Source: an uncultured Bacilli bacterium (GTDB taxonomy: Bacteria > Bacillota_I > Bacilli_A > RFN20 > CAG-631). From it: DNA of 64,000 bases. The position numbers and the translations under genes are program-made. The stretch is from positions 1 to 64,000 of the forward strand of contig CAKPXF010000006.1 in NCBI GenBank assembly GCA_934201705.1, written 5' to 3'. Below, one piece after another: positions 17,348 to 25,463 of this stretch (positions within the stretch are counted from its first letter, which is position 1; every line of letters begins with the position of its first letter). The notes beneath the pieces are model-generated. The model did no database searches, was not told the origin of the DNA, and saw only the letters and a program-made list of their open reading frames with translations.

Positions 17348-17713
17348 ATGGAAAATTATAATACTTCTTCAATTAGTAAATTTTATGATGCAAATGAAGG
17401 CTATATTAAAGGAAATTTATGTAAAGAAACATATAAGCCCTATAAAAATTATGTGCCTAAAGAAATAAAAACAAAAAATGATCAAGAAGGTTTGTTATTA
17501 TTTATTCAAAAATGTGATTTAGCAATTCAAGATTTGTCTTTATATTTAGATATTAATCCAAGTGATGAGAAGGTTTTAAAAATGTTAAACTTTTATAAGG
17601 AAGAGTTTAATAAAGCCAAAGAAACATATTTAAATACCTATGGGCCAGTATATCCATGCCAGGTAACAACAAAATATGTTTGGAATGAAAAGAAATTTCC
17701 ATGGGAGAATTAA
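17348..17713 (+). CDS. cotJB: Spore coat protein CotJA-CotJB fusion
   Basis: A 121-residue protein started at ATG 17348, with AAGGAG at 17334-17339. The TTG at 17306 lies inside the pepV terminator and is rejected. Residues ~45-121 match CotJB: Ile-Gln-Asp-Leu-Ser-Leu-Tyr-Leu-Asp-Ile-Asn-Pro-Ser-Asp, Tyr-Lys-Glu-Glu-Phe, Tyr-Gly-Pro-Val-Tyr, ending Phe-Pro-Trp-Glu-Asn. The N-terminal ~35 residues (Phe-Tyr-Asp-Ala-Asn-Glu-Gly-Tyr-Ile-Lys-Gly-Asn-Leu and Tyr-Lys-Pro-Tyr) look like the end of CotJA. It sits 3 bp before cotJC, as in Bacillus cotJABC, but with no separate cotJA. Confidence 0.75.
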   Translation: MENYNTSSISKFYDANEGYIKGNLCKETYKPYKNYVPKEIKTKNDQEGLLLFIQKCDLAIQDLSLYLDINPSDEKVLKMLNFYKEEFNKAKETYLNTYGPVYPCQVTTKYVWNEKKFPWEN

Positions 17714-17716
17714 GCT

Positions 17717-18271
17717 ATGTTCATGTATAAAAAATATTTAACTTATCCAATTAATATTACTAAAAAAGACTTGAAAATGGCTAAATATATAGTTACTCAA
17801 TATGGAGGGCCATATGGAGAATTAGGCGCAGCAATGCGTTATTTAAACCAAAGATATTCAATGCCTGATGAAAAGGGAATGGCTTTATTAACCGATATAG
17901 CTGTTGAAGAATTTGGCCATGTAGAAATGATTTGTGCTATGGTTAGTCAATTAACTAAAGGTGCTACCTTAAAGGAATTAAAGGAAGCAGGCCTTGATTT
18001 AAATTATGCACAGCATGGAATGGAAATAACACCATCAGATGTATTTGGTAGTGCCTTTTCAACTACTGGAATGGGCTTTACTGGTGATTATTTAGCTGAT
18101 TTAAGCGAAGACATGGCAGCAGAGGAAAAAGCTAGAGCTACTTATGAGCACTTAATAGATTTAGCTAGTGATGATGAAGTTATTCAACCTCTTTTATTCC
18201 TACGTCAAAGGGAACTTGTTCATTTTGCAAAGTTTAAAGAATTATACGATTATTATAAAAATAAATACTAA
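17717..18271 (+). CDS. cotJC: Spore coat protein CotJC (manganese catalase-like)
   Basis: A 184-residue protein of the CotJC / manganese-catalase family, a four-helix di-metal bundle associated with the spore coat. Carboxylate and His ligands typical of the family are visible: Glu in Gly-Glu-Leu-Gly-Ala-Ala-Met-Arg-Tyr near 35, Glu-Glu-Phe-Gly-His-Val-Glu-Met near 66-73, Glu-Glu-Lys-Ala-Arg-Ala near 138, and Arg-Glu-Leu-Val-His-Phe near 165-170. It is translated from the same transcript as the CotJA-CotJB fusion (gap 3 bp). The start could be the second Met two codons later. Confidence 0.9.
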   Translation: MFMYKKYLTYPINITKKDLKMAKYIVTQYGGPYGELGAAMRYLNQRYSMPDEKGMALLTDIAVEEFGHVEMICAMVSQLTKGATLKELKEAGLDLNYAQHGMEITPSDVFGSAFSTTGMGFTGDYLADLSEDMAAEEKARATYEHLIDLASDDEVIQPLLFLRQRELVHFAKFKELYDYYKNKY

Positions 18272-18281
18272 TTGAAATTAT

Positions 18282-18306
18282 AAAAGAAGGCTAGGCCTTC
18301 TTTTTT
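18282..18306. terminator. Bidirectional terminator after cotJC
   Basis: AAAAGAAGGC (18282-18291) pairs with GCCTTCTTTT (18295-18304) around TAG, with more Ts following. It serves cotJC on plus and the XRE gene on minus. Confidence 0.85.
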
Positions 18307-18310
18307 AACA

Positions 18311-18913
18311 TTATATTAATTCTAGTAAATCTTCAATTTCACATTTTAATGCTTTTGCTAAAGCATATACCTTTAAAGCAGAAGCATTGTTAATGTTTTT
18401 AGTTTTTAATTCATATTGCTGTAAGGTTCTTAAGTTTACACCTGATTTTAATGATAATTCCTTTTGTGATAATCCACAAATTATTCGTCTTTGCTTTAGC
18501 CTTGATGTTTTAGCTTTATCTTTAATTATTTTAGTTACTATATCAACAAATTTATCTTCACTTGCTTCATGTAAAGTAGGATAAAGGCTTTCAATTTCCT
18601 TCATTGATATGTTTTGATGAATAAATTTAAAAGGTAAACTAGTTTTCCATTGAAAATAAGCAAGAATCCACCCACACCAATATTCACATGATTGATAAAA
18701 AGAATTAGATGGCATTATAATTTCTTCTTCAAGACCAATCTTTTCAAAAATATTTAAAACTAATTCACAGCCTGATAATCCTTCGATTACTTTAGTATTA
18801 CCATCTTGAAACAACTTTGCATAGCCACTTGTAATAAACATATCCATAAAACTATCCATATCAATTTTATAAGAGTTTTTAGCATAATCAAAAGCTTCAC
18901 CTAAATTTTTCAT
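18311..18913 (-). CDS. XRE-family regulator with N-terminal partner domain (antitoxin-like)
   Basis: A 200-residue protein. Residues ~135-195 are a Cro/C1-type helix-turn-helix (Gln-Arg-Arg-Ile-Ile-Cys-Gly-Leu-Ser-Gln-Lys-Glu-Leu-Ser, then Ser-Gly-Val-Asn-Leu-Arg-Thr-Leu-Gln-Gln-Tyr-Glu). The N-terminal ~120 residues form an unnamed domain with Trp-Cys-Gly-Trp-Ile-Leu-Ala-Tyr-Phe-Gln-Trp that recurs in HTH proteins linked to DUF3990 genes in Clostridia-like genomes (from memory, not checked). The DUF3990-like gene lies directly upstream on the same strand. The pair looks like a toxin-antitoxin or phage-defence-like module; the function is inferred. Confidence 0.7.
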   Translation of the reverse strand: MKNLGEAFDYAKNSYKIDMDSFMDMFITSGYAKLFQDGNTKVIEGLSGCELVLNIFEKIGLEEEIIMPSNSFYQSCEYWCGWILAYFQWKTSLPFKFIHQNISMKEIESLYPTLHEASEDKFVDIVTKIIKDKAKTSRLKQRRIICGLSQKELSLKSGVNLRTLQQYELKTKNINNASALKVYALAKALKCEIEDLLELI

Positions 18914-18929
18914 TGCTAAATCTAAATAG

Positions 18930-19589
18930 TTAAAATTGTATCCTTTTATCTTTATTTTTCATTTTCTCCGTTATAATATCTCTCATAAATGTTCCACTTA
19001 AGTCACCATTTTCTAATTCTTTTAAATAATCATTTTTAGCAGCATTATCTCTATTAGTTTTCTTAATATGCTATATTGAGTTATCTGCTATTATAGAATC
19101 GATAAAATGTAAATTATTAAAAGCTTTTTTGGTCTTTAAGCAATATTGTAAAACTAATTTTTTTAGTTTCATTGCAATATTTAACTGTGATAAACTAATT
19201 TCATTACTAATAAATGCTCTAGCAAATGAAAAATATGCATCATCAGCTCTATATCCAATTATTACATCATAGTTTTTATAATCAGGCAAAAAATTTTTAA
19301 TTAGGTAATCTCTTGCTTGCTTTTGAAGAGGTGTACTTAGATTAACAATTCTATTTTCCATAAGAATTGCTAACCAATTTAAAATATTATATTTATTATT
19401 AGATAAGTCTAGTACTTTTAAATCTATTAAATTTAACTCATACTTATTTGCATATCCTTGAATATCTCCTGTACAAGCCCATTCTTTTGCAAGTTCTATA
19501 TCTTTTGTACAATAAAATCCTTGACCATAGTCATTATATTTTTTCCCTTCACCAAAAAGTGGCTGTTTTATAACTTTTGAATGAACCAT
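18930..19589 (-). pseudogene. DUF3990-like gene interrupted by an in-frame amber codon
   Basis: The first 172 codons (19589 down to TAG at 19071-19073) encode a DUF3990-like protein: Gly-Lys-Lys-Tyr-Asn-Asp-Tyr-Gly-Gln-Gly-Phe-Tyr-Cys-Thr and Ala-Lys-Glu-Trp-Ala near residues 15-36, then Tyr-Asp-Val-Ile-Ile-Gly-Tyr-Arg-Ala-Asp-Asp near 103-113. These motifs recall an ADP-ribosyltransferase-like fold. After the TAG the same frame stays open for 46 codons (Arg-Asp-Asn-Ala-Ala-Lys, then Gly-Thr-Phe-Met-Arg-Asp-Ile-Ile) to TAA at 18930-18932. That tail resembles the end expected of the family. It is either a truncated but partly functional protein or a pseudogene. Confidence 0.65.
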
Positions 19590-19747
19590 AATATATAATA
19601 ATTTTGCCCATTTTTAACCATCTTTATAACTTTTTATATAATAAATTATACTTCTGTAGAAGTACATTTGCCAAAAACTAATGATTTTAACTTAAAACTT
19701 TTAATAAAAAATAGCTACACAATCAAGTGTAGCTACATGTTTCTTAT
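19590..19747. terminator. Spacer with the terminator of the glycan locus
   Basis: TAGCTACAC (19712-19720) pairs with GTGTAGCTA (19727-19735). On the minus strand it is followed by TTTTTT, so it ends the minus-strand transcript from the gene ending at 19748. The rest of the 158 bp should hold the promoter of the DUF3990-like gene; I see no further gene. Confidence 0.8.
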
Positions 19748-21478
19748 TTAATTAATTTCTATTATAGTAAATGAAGGAATATTTATTTTATTTAGCTTAT
19801 TAGTTAGTGTTAAACTATCAACTAGTCGATAAAAAGCATCAAAAATTTGAACATTTATCTTTTTATTAGTTTCAATAATTATATTGTCATTGCTTGATAA
19901 ATTAACAATTGTAGTTTTAACATCATCATCATTGATACATAAATAATTAGTATTATATAAAGCGATAATTTGTTTATTATCCTTAAAGCTATAAGCCATA
20001 TCATAGCTAACAGGATTTCCTAATGCTTTAAAATTATTAGCCATTAATATATCTTGATTTTTTAAATAAAATTGTGAAAAAGTTTTAAGTAGTTTTTTAT
20101 CATCATTGCTTAAATTTTTCAAAACAAAGGAAAATTGTGGAACACCAAACATTGTTGCATATAAATGACGAGCCTTTTGGCTAATTGAATCACCACTAGC
20201 AAATATTGTCATATCAGCAGACACAGCAAGCTTTGTTGTTAATCTTAGATTAATTATTTCACTATAATTTGTTTTATAATCAGCAGGGCAGTCAGAAACT
20301 CTTATCATATTAGCACTTTTATCTAATACAGGTGATGTATAGTTTTGTCTAAATTCAATTAGTAAATCATTTTTAATTTCCTTTAGATTATTTATTGAAA
20401 TAAATAATTTATCTAAAGCAGTTTCTAAAGATTTATAATCCATTTCCTTATTATATGTATTTTTATCACTTAAATTAAATGAATCTATAAAATCAATTTT
20501 AAAGCCATCTAAATCGTATGAAGTAAGTAATCGTGTTAATGTTGAAACAACATAATCACGGCATTTTTTATAGCGAGGATCAATAATAAAAGTATCACTA
20601 TTTTCATCATTATTTAAATATTTACCTTTTAGCTTTTCATAATGCTTACTATTTTTTCCAATAAATGGTAAACCAATCCAAAGCATAACCTTTATATCTA
20701 ATTTATGAACATCCTCAACAAATTTTTTAAAATTATAAAAACGAGATTTAGCAATCTCCCAATCTCCACAAAAGCTATAGCCACGTGAAGAATCATCAGT
20801 TTGCCAGCCATCATCAATAATTAATGTTTTAACACCATAGCTTGAAGCAAGCTTCATTTCTTCAAGTAATTCATCTTGCTTTAAAAATTGATGGAAATTA
20901 TACCAGGTAGAATAAACAAGATTATAAGCAGAAGGAGTAATATTTATCTTAATGTTGTTTACTTTATATAAATAATCATTTATTTCCTTTAAGGCATCAC
21001 TTAATGGTTTAATGTTTTCATCAACTCTTATTTCAAGCTCATAGCCATTATCTAATGTTGTAAAGCTATCAAATAAACGAATAATACATATAGATTCAAG
21101 AGTTTCTTCAATTACCCCAATATGCATTCTTATAATGTGTGCACAATCACTTAAGCTGACACTATAAATCATTTCATTTTTAGCATTTAATAAGCCAAAA
21201 ATTGGGGAACAATGTGAAAATTTACTTTCAATACTATTTCCATAATCCCAATTAGGCCTATAGTTAGTATTTGCTAAAAAGGAAGGCTTATAGGTAAATG
21301 ATACATCCTTAACCATTTTCTTAAATGATATTTTCATTTCGTGAATATCTTTATTATTAAAGGTAAAATGAAGCTTATAATAAGTGACATTATTAATAGT
21401 TTTTTGACTAATTTTAATATCATCGACAAAATCAGCATTTTCAATATTGAAAAAATCATTAATTATTTTGTTTTCCAT
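19748..21478 (-). CDS. Alpha-galactosidase-like glycoside hydrolase (GH36/GH27 type)
   Basis: A 576-residue cytosolic enzyme without signal peptide. The catalytic barrel spans about residues 190-470. Leu-Ile-Ile-Asp-Asp-Gly-Trp-Gln lies near 218-225, Gly-Phe-Lys-Ile-Asp-Phe near 325-330 carries the probable nucleophile Asp, and Arg-Val-Ser-Asp-Cys-Pro-Ala-Asp near 394-401 carries the probable acid/base. N- and C-terminal beta domains flank it. It should release alpha-linked galactose, or a related sugar, from imported oligosaccharides. It is distinct from the longer GH36 enzyme ending at 25464. Its start overlaps the end of the preceding gene by 20 bp. Confidence 0.75.
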   Translation of the reverse strand: MENKIINDFFNIENADFVDDIKISQKTINNVTYYKLHFTFNNKDIHEMKISFKKMVKDVSFTYKPSFLANTNYRPNWDYGNSIESKFSHCSPIFGLLNAKNEMIYSVSLSDCAHIIRMHIGVIEETLESICIIRLFDSFTTLDNGYELEIRVDENIKPLSDALKEINDYLYKVNNIKINITPSAYNLVYSTWYNFHQFLKQDELLEEMKLASSYGVKTLIIDDGWQTDDSSRGYSFCGDWEIAKSRFYNFKKFVEDVHKLDIKVMLWIGLPFIGKNSKHYEKLKGKYLNNDENSDTFIIDPRYKKCRDYVVSTLTRLLTSYDLDGFKIDFIDSFNLSDKNTYNKEMDYKSLETALDKLFISINNLKEIKNDLLIEFRQNYTSPVLDKSANMIRVSDCPADYKTNYSEIINLRLTTKLAVSADMTIFASGDSISQKARHLYATMFGVPQFSFVLKNLSNDDKKLLKTFSQFYLKNQDILMANNFKALGNPVSYDMAYSFKDNKQIIALYNTNYLCINDDDVKTTIVNLSSNDNIIIETNKKINVQIFDAFYRLVDSLTLTNKLNKINIPSFTIIEIN

Positions 21479-23330
21479 AATTTTTTAACTCCTTTAGTTG
21501 ATAATACGTATCAATTTGAAAGACCTTAACCCAAGCTACTAGCCAGTCATTTAATATACCAACCTTTTCATCATTACCATGCCAATTACATTGGATTATA
21601 GCTTCATTTTCAGCCCCAAGTGGACGAAGCATACCATGTAGCTTTAAGCTTCCATCACTAACATATTGAACTGTAAAATTCCATAATATTTCGGCATGAA
21701 TTTTATAAGTTTTTCTTTTAGTTATTTTATATAGCTTTATAAAATCTGAAACATAAAATAATCCCCAGCAATCAATATGATTATGGCATGTTGAGACAGC
21801 AGTTGAACCTGTTGTTTTAATTTTAAGCTTATAGCAATCAGTATTTCTTTTAAATTTAACATCATGATAAAAGCACCAAGTCATTAAATAGGAAGCTATT
21901 TTTTTAGCATCATTTAAATAGTTTTTATCATTAGTTATTTCATAAAGTAATAAAGAAGCCTTAAGCATAGGACCAGCACTTTCTTTATCAATACAATATG
22001 TATCTAAAGCACCACCAGCAAATAGTGAATGCGTTAGATAGGTATTATTATAGCATTTATAAGCCTCAATTCCTCTATTTAAATAATCTTTATTTTTTGT
22101 AAGCTGATATGACGATAAAAATCCAAGTATCATAATCGTTCCAGCACAGCCATCTTTTTTAATAATATTTCCTTTTACATCTATTATTTGAGGAAACATT
22201 CCTGTTTTGAAATTGTTAAGATAATAATTAATAGCATTATCTCTTATTTTTTCATATTTTGCTGTATTAATATTTAATGATTTTAAAAGTGAAATAATTG
22301 AATTTATTTTATATACAAACCAACCTTCATTATTAGAATCTATATAAGATGTATCATCTAATTTACTATCAATATTAGTGGCAACAATTCCATTTTTATA
22401 GACATATTTACTCCATGTAGATAAAATGCCTAAAGAGATTTTTAAGTCTTCTTCATTTTTATTTTTAATATATCTTTTTAAAAACAATTCAGCAATTGTT
22501 ATATTTTGACCACACCAACCAATTTCATACTTTCCAAATTTTCGATAAATAAAAGAAAGCCCTTTATGACCTAATTGATGAATACCATTAGGAAGTAATC
22601 CCATATTTGATACATAACCATCTTCTTTTTTTTCAATTAATGATTCAAGAAATGTATAATCCATTTTAATTAAGTCTTTATCGCTATATTTTTTATCATA
22701 AAAGCTAATATAATTTTGATGAATAAAATCAAATAAGGCATCATAGCCAAAAATGTTTTTACAATTAAGATTATTGAATTCATAAGCTATAAATGTTTTA
22801 GTTTCATTTTCCTTAAATGAAACATAATTAATAATTGCTTTACCATATTCAAATTTACGTAAAAATACCTTGGGATATTCAATATTTGCAAAATAAGTTC
22901 GCATTATATATGTATCATTATAAGACATTATAGAAGATGAAACTTCTTTATTTTTACTAGCAAAAATACCTTGATAATTATTACCATCAAAGCTAAAGAT
23001 AGCTCCTGGTAATCCCATTCTATCTTTATAATAAATCCATGGCTTATTTAAATCATCCATGCCCTTTGGCTCTTTTCCATCTCCCCATAAGTTACCATTA
23101 TAATTAACACAAGGAACAAAATAGAAAATAGGCTTATTACAGCTTTTTTCATATAAAGGTATTATTTTAGTAGACTTTCCTATATTATGATATTTTAAGG
23201 TGATTTTTGTTACATACTTATTAATATTAGTTCTTTTCTCTTCGTATTTAAAATCAGTATTTTCTTCACTATGCTCTTTAAATGCTTCATCAATGTATAT
23301 TGTTCTTTCTTTTATTCTTTTATTAAACAT
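21459..23330 (-). CDS. Six-hairpin-type glycosidase, unassigned (about 623 aa)
   Basis: No signal peptide is present, so it is probably cytosolic. The N-terminal ~200 residues look beta-rich (Tyr-Phe-Val-Pro-Cys-Val-Asn-Tyr-Asn-Gly-Asn-Leu-Trp-Gly). The C-terminal ~400 show the repeated helical spacing and aromatic/Gly motifs of (alpha/alpha)6 glycosidases: Gly-Trp-Cys-Gly-Gln-Asn, Ala-Gly-Gly-Ala-Leu-Asp-Thr-Tyr, His-Asn-His-Ile-Asp-Cys-Trp-Gly. I cannot assign a GH family. ATG 23330 is chosen over TTG 23342; a hairpin (23342-23365) lies directly before the gene, and the ribosome site is weak. It sits between a GH39-like and an alpha-galactosidase gene. Confidence 0.6.
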   Translation of the reverse strand: MFNKRIKERTIYIDEAFKEHSEENTDFKYEEKRTNINKYVTKITLKYHNIGKSTKIIPLYEKSCNKPIFYFVPCVNYNGNLWGDGKEPKGMDDLNKPWIYYKDRMGLPGAIFSFDGNNYQGIFASKNKEVSSSIMSYNDTYIMRTYFANIEYPKVFLRKFEYGKAIINYVSFKENETKTFIAYEFNNLNCKNIFGYDALFDFIHQNYISFYDKKYSDKDLIKMDYTFLESLIEKKEDGYVSNMGLLPNGIHQLGHKGLSFIYRKFGKYEIGWCGQNITIAELFLKRYIKNKNEEDLKISLGILSTWSKYVYKNGIVATNIDSKLDDTSYIDSNNEGWFVYKINSIISLLKSLNINTAKYEKIRDNAINYYLNNFKTGMFPQIIDVKGNIIKKDGCAGTIMILGFLSSYQLTKNKDYLNRGIEAYKCYNNTYLTHSLFAGGALDTYCIDKESAGPMLKASLLLYEITNDKNYLNDAKKIASYLMTWCFYHDVKFKRNTDCYKLKIKTTGSTAVSTCHNHIDCWGLFYVSDFIKLYKITKRKTYKIHAEILWNFTVQYVSDGSLKLHGMLRPLGAENEAIIQCNWHGNDEKVGILNDWLVAWVKVFQIDTYYQLKELKNYGKQNN

Positions 23331-23341
23331 TTTAAAAACCA

Positions 23342-23365
23342 AATAGACGTTTTTAAGCGTCTATT
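23342..23365 (-). promoter_or_regulatory. Intra-operon hairpin before the six-hairpin glycosidase gene
   Basis: AATAGACG (23342-23349) and CGTCTATT (23358-23365) form a perfect 8-bp stem. On the minus strand it is followed by TGGTTTTT and then the gene start. It may attenuate transcription or stabilise the upstream message within the operon. Confidence 0.55.
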
Positions 23366-23371
23366 CCTTTC

Positions 23372-25462
23372 TTATTCATTTATAGTTGTTTTAATATTAG
23401 CACTTACATTATTACCGGCATCAACCATATAATAAGTAAGCTGCATTCTACCATCAAAATCAGATGGAGCATAAGACATATAGTCTAATTTATAATTACC
23501 ATTTAAGTCAGTAGCAAATTGCTTTTGTAGTAATGATTTACTACCAGTTCCCCATTTATGATATGAAAAATCATTTTTATAATCTCTAAAATAATAATTA
23601 ACTGAATCAGTATAGCCATTTGGTGTATGGTAATCAACTCTTACACCAATAGCTTTATTTTGATTAGTTGAGCTTAAGTTTCCATAAACATCATATTTTA
23701 AATTTAAGGAATTATATTTATCCATATCATCAAGAGTAACCATTAAAGCAGTTTTACCTTCGTTGTGATTAAGCATTCCTAATGATACCTCAAAGCTATT
23801 TTCATGAATATCGGCATAAGGCATATTATCATCACGTTTTTCATAATAATAATCCTTACGTACTATATGATCATGTAAGGAAGAATAATTATCCATTTCT
23901 GATTTATTACTACCATCACCAAATTCTACATAAAAAGCACTATTTCCTGGGATTTCACAATCAATTGTAACAGTATCTTTTTTGATTTTTTCTGGTTCAA
24001 TGTCCATAATTAAGTATGGTTCATTATCTTTAGTATTATATGATTGATGCTCGTTATCAATTAAATATACCCTTGCTTCCTTTGTATCAAATGGAATATT
24101 TTTAAATTGTATACTAACATTTCTTGTATCTTCTTTTCTTTGCTTATATTCTTTAGCAACACTATAAGAAGGTGAAAGATTTTTATTATAAATTAAAGCA
24201 CTAGCACGTGATGCATCAACTCCTGTTAAAAAGCCAAAATCATTGTCAATACTATTATCCTTAATAACCTCTACAGGAGTTAAAGGTAGTCTCCCATAAG
24301 TCCACAAAACATAATATACTGGGTTTTTATGCCAAGAATATGGATCAATAATGGCAAATTCACTCATTAAATATGAAGCCCAAGAAAAACGAGATATATC
24401 AGTAGATATCTTTGTGTAATTAATACAATCGTATAATTTTGGAATAAGACCTGTTTGTACAAGTAAACCTGAACCAGTTGCAGCACAAGAAAATTCTGTA
24501 ACATGCTGAGTCATTGTATATAAATCATATTTCTCATTATCTCTATTTATAGAATTACGAACACTTTCCTTATAATATGAAAAATCCTCTTGATGCTTAT
24601 TACAGCCTTCCATATTAGCGTTTGAATCACCATAATAATGCCAAGTAAAAGCATCGATGCTATTGTTAGCTTCTTTAGTTTTTTTCATATAATAATCCCA
24701 TAATGTTCCATTTAATGAAGTAACATTATCATTACAAAATGTTACTGGCCAGCATAAACCAAGCTCAGCAACGTAAGCATCAGGATTTCCTTTTTTATAA
24801 GCTTTTGTTGCTGCAATACTAGTATCAATAAATAAAGGCATACCGCTTGTCCAGTAAGATGTAGCGTCTAAATCTGGTTCATTCCATGTTTCGTAAATAA
24901 CTCTACGCTTTTTATCTTTAAAATATTTAGCAACGTCTTCACAAAACTTTGAATATTTTTCTAAATTTGGATAGCCCTTATAACTTCCATTATTTTGAGC
25001 GACGCTTGGAATTCCAACCATAATTAAATAAGGTAGAGAATTAGCATTATTTTTTAAAGCATCAGCTAAAGCATTTACTTTATACCAAGCAGCATCACTA
25101 TTTACTATACCTGCTTGTGTTAAATCATTTGTTCCAATACCACCAAGCCCGAACATCATATCAACACGCAATGATTCACTTTTAAATTCCTTCATTGCTT
25201 TTAAGCTATCAAGAGACGCATAATTTACAGAATTTCCACTTAAAAAATCCCATGTTGGTGAAAACATATCAATTTTTTTTACATTTTGAATAGCACTTGC
25301 ATCCTTTTTGCTAAAGTCTATTTCAACATTAGGAGTTGTAGATGTATCGTAAAAAATTTTATAAAATTCATCATTATTAATTGTTTGTTCAGTTTTATTT
25401 TCACAGCCACATGTTGCCATTAAAATAAATGATAACATAGCTAAAGAATAGTATTTTTTCAT
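23372..25462 (-). CDS. GH39-like glycoside hydrolase lipoprotein
   Basis: A secreted, lipid-anchored enzyme of 696 residues; the signal peptide ends in a Cys-containing lipobox (Ala-Thr-Cys-Gly-Cys, residues ~16-20). Residues ~55-430 form a clan-A barrel: Tyr-Glu-Thr-Trp-Asn-Glu-Pro-Asp near 187-194 holds the acid/base Glu, and Gln-His-Val-Thr-Glu-Phe-Ser near 318-324 the probable nucleophile Glu. This layout is that of GH39 (beta-xylosidase / alpha-L-iduronidase) and its relatives. A beta-rich C-terminal part (about 440-696) follows, possibly carbohydrate-binding. The substrate is uncertain. It lies 1 bp after the GH36 gene. Confidence 0.7.
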   Translation of the reverse strand: MKKYYSLAMLSFILMATCGCENKTEQTINNDEFYKIFYDTSTTPNVEIDFSKKDASAIQNVKKIDMFSPTWDFLSGNSVNYASLDSLKAMKEFKSESLRVDMMFGLGGIGTNDLTQAGIVNSDAAWYKVNALADALKNNANSLPYLIMVGIPSVAQNNGSYKGYPNLEKYSKFCEDVAKYFKDKKRRVIYETWNEPDLDATSYWTSGMPLFIDTSIAATKAYKKGNPDAYVAELGLCWPVTFCNDNVTSLNGTLWDYYMKKTKEANNSIDAFTWHYYGDSNANMEGCNKHQEDFSYYKESVRNSINRDNEKYDLYTMTQHVTEFSCAATGSGLLVQTGLIPKLYDCINYTKISTDISRFSWASYLMSEFAIIDPYSWHKNPVYYVLWTYGRLPLTPVEVIKDNSIDNDFGFLTGVDASRASALIYNKNLSPSYSVAKEYKQRKEDTRNVSIQFKNIPFDTKEARVYLIDNEHQSYNTKDNEPYLIMDIEPEKIKKDTVTIDCEIPGNSAFYVEFGDGSNKSEMDNYSSLHDHIVRKDYYYEKRDDNMPYADIHENSFEVSLGMLNHNEGKTALMVTLDDMDKYNSLNLKYDVYGNLSSTNQNKAIGVRVDYHTPNGYTDSVNYYFRDYKNDFSYHKWGTGSKSLLQKQFATDLNGNYKLDYMSYAPSDFDGRMQLTYYMVDAGNNVSANIKTTINE

Positions 25463-25463
25463 A

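Noticed and set aside
23782..23970. His/Tyr-rich plus-strand frame inside the GH39-like gene
   Set aside because: It lies wholly inside a well-supported gene on the other strand; the odd composition is an antisense artefact.
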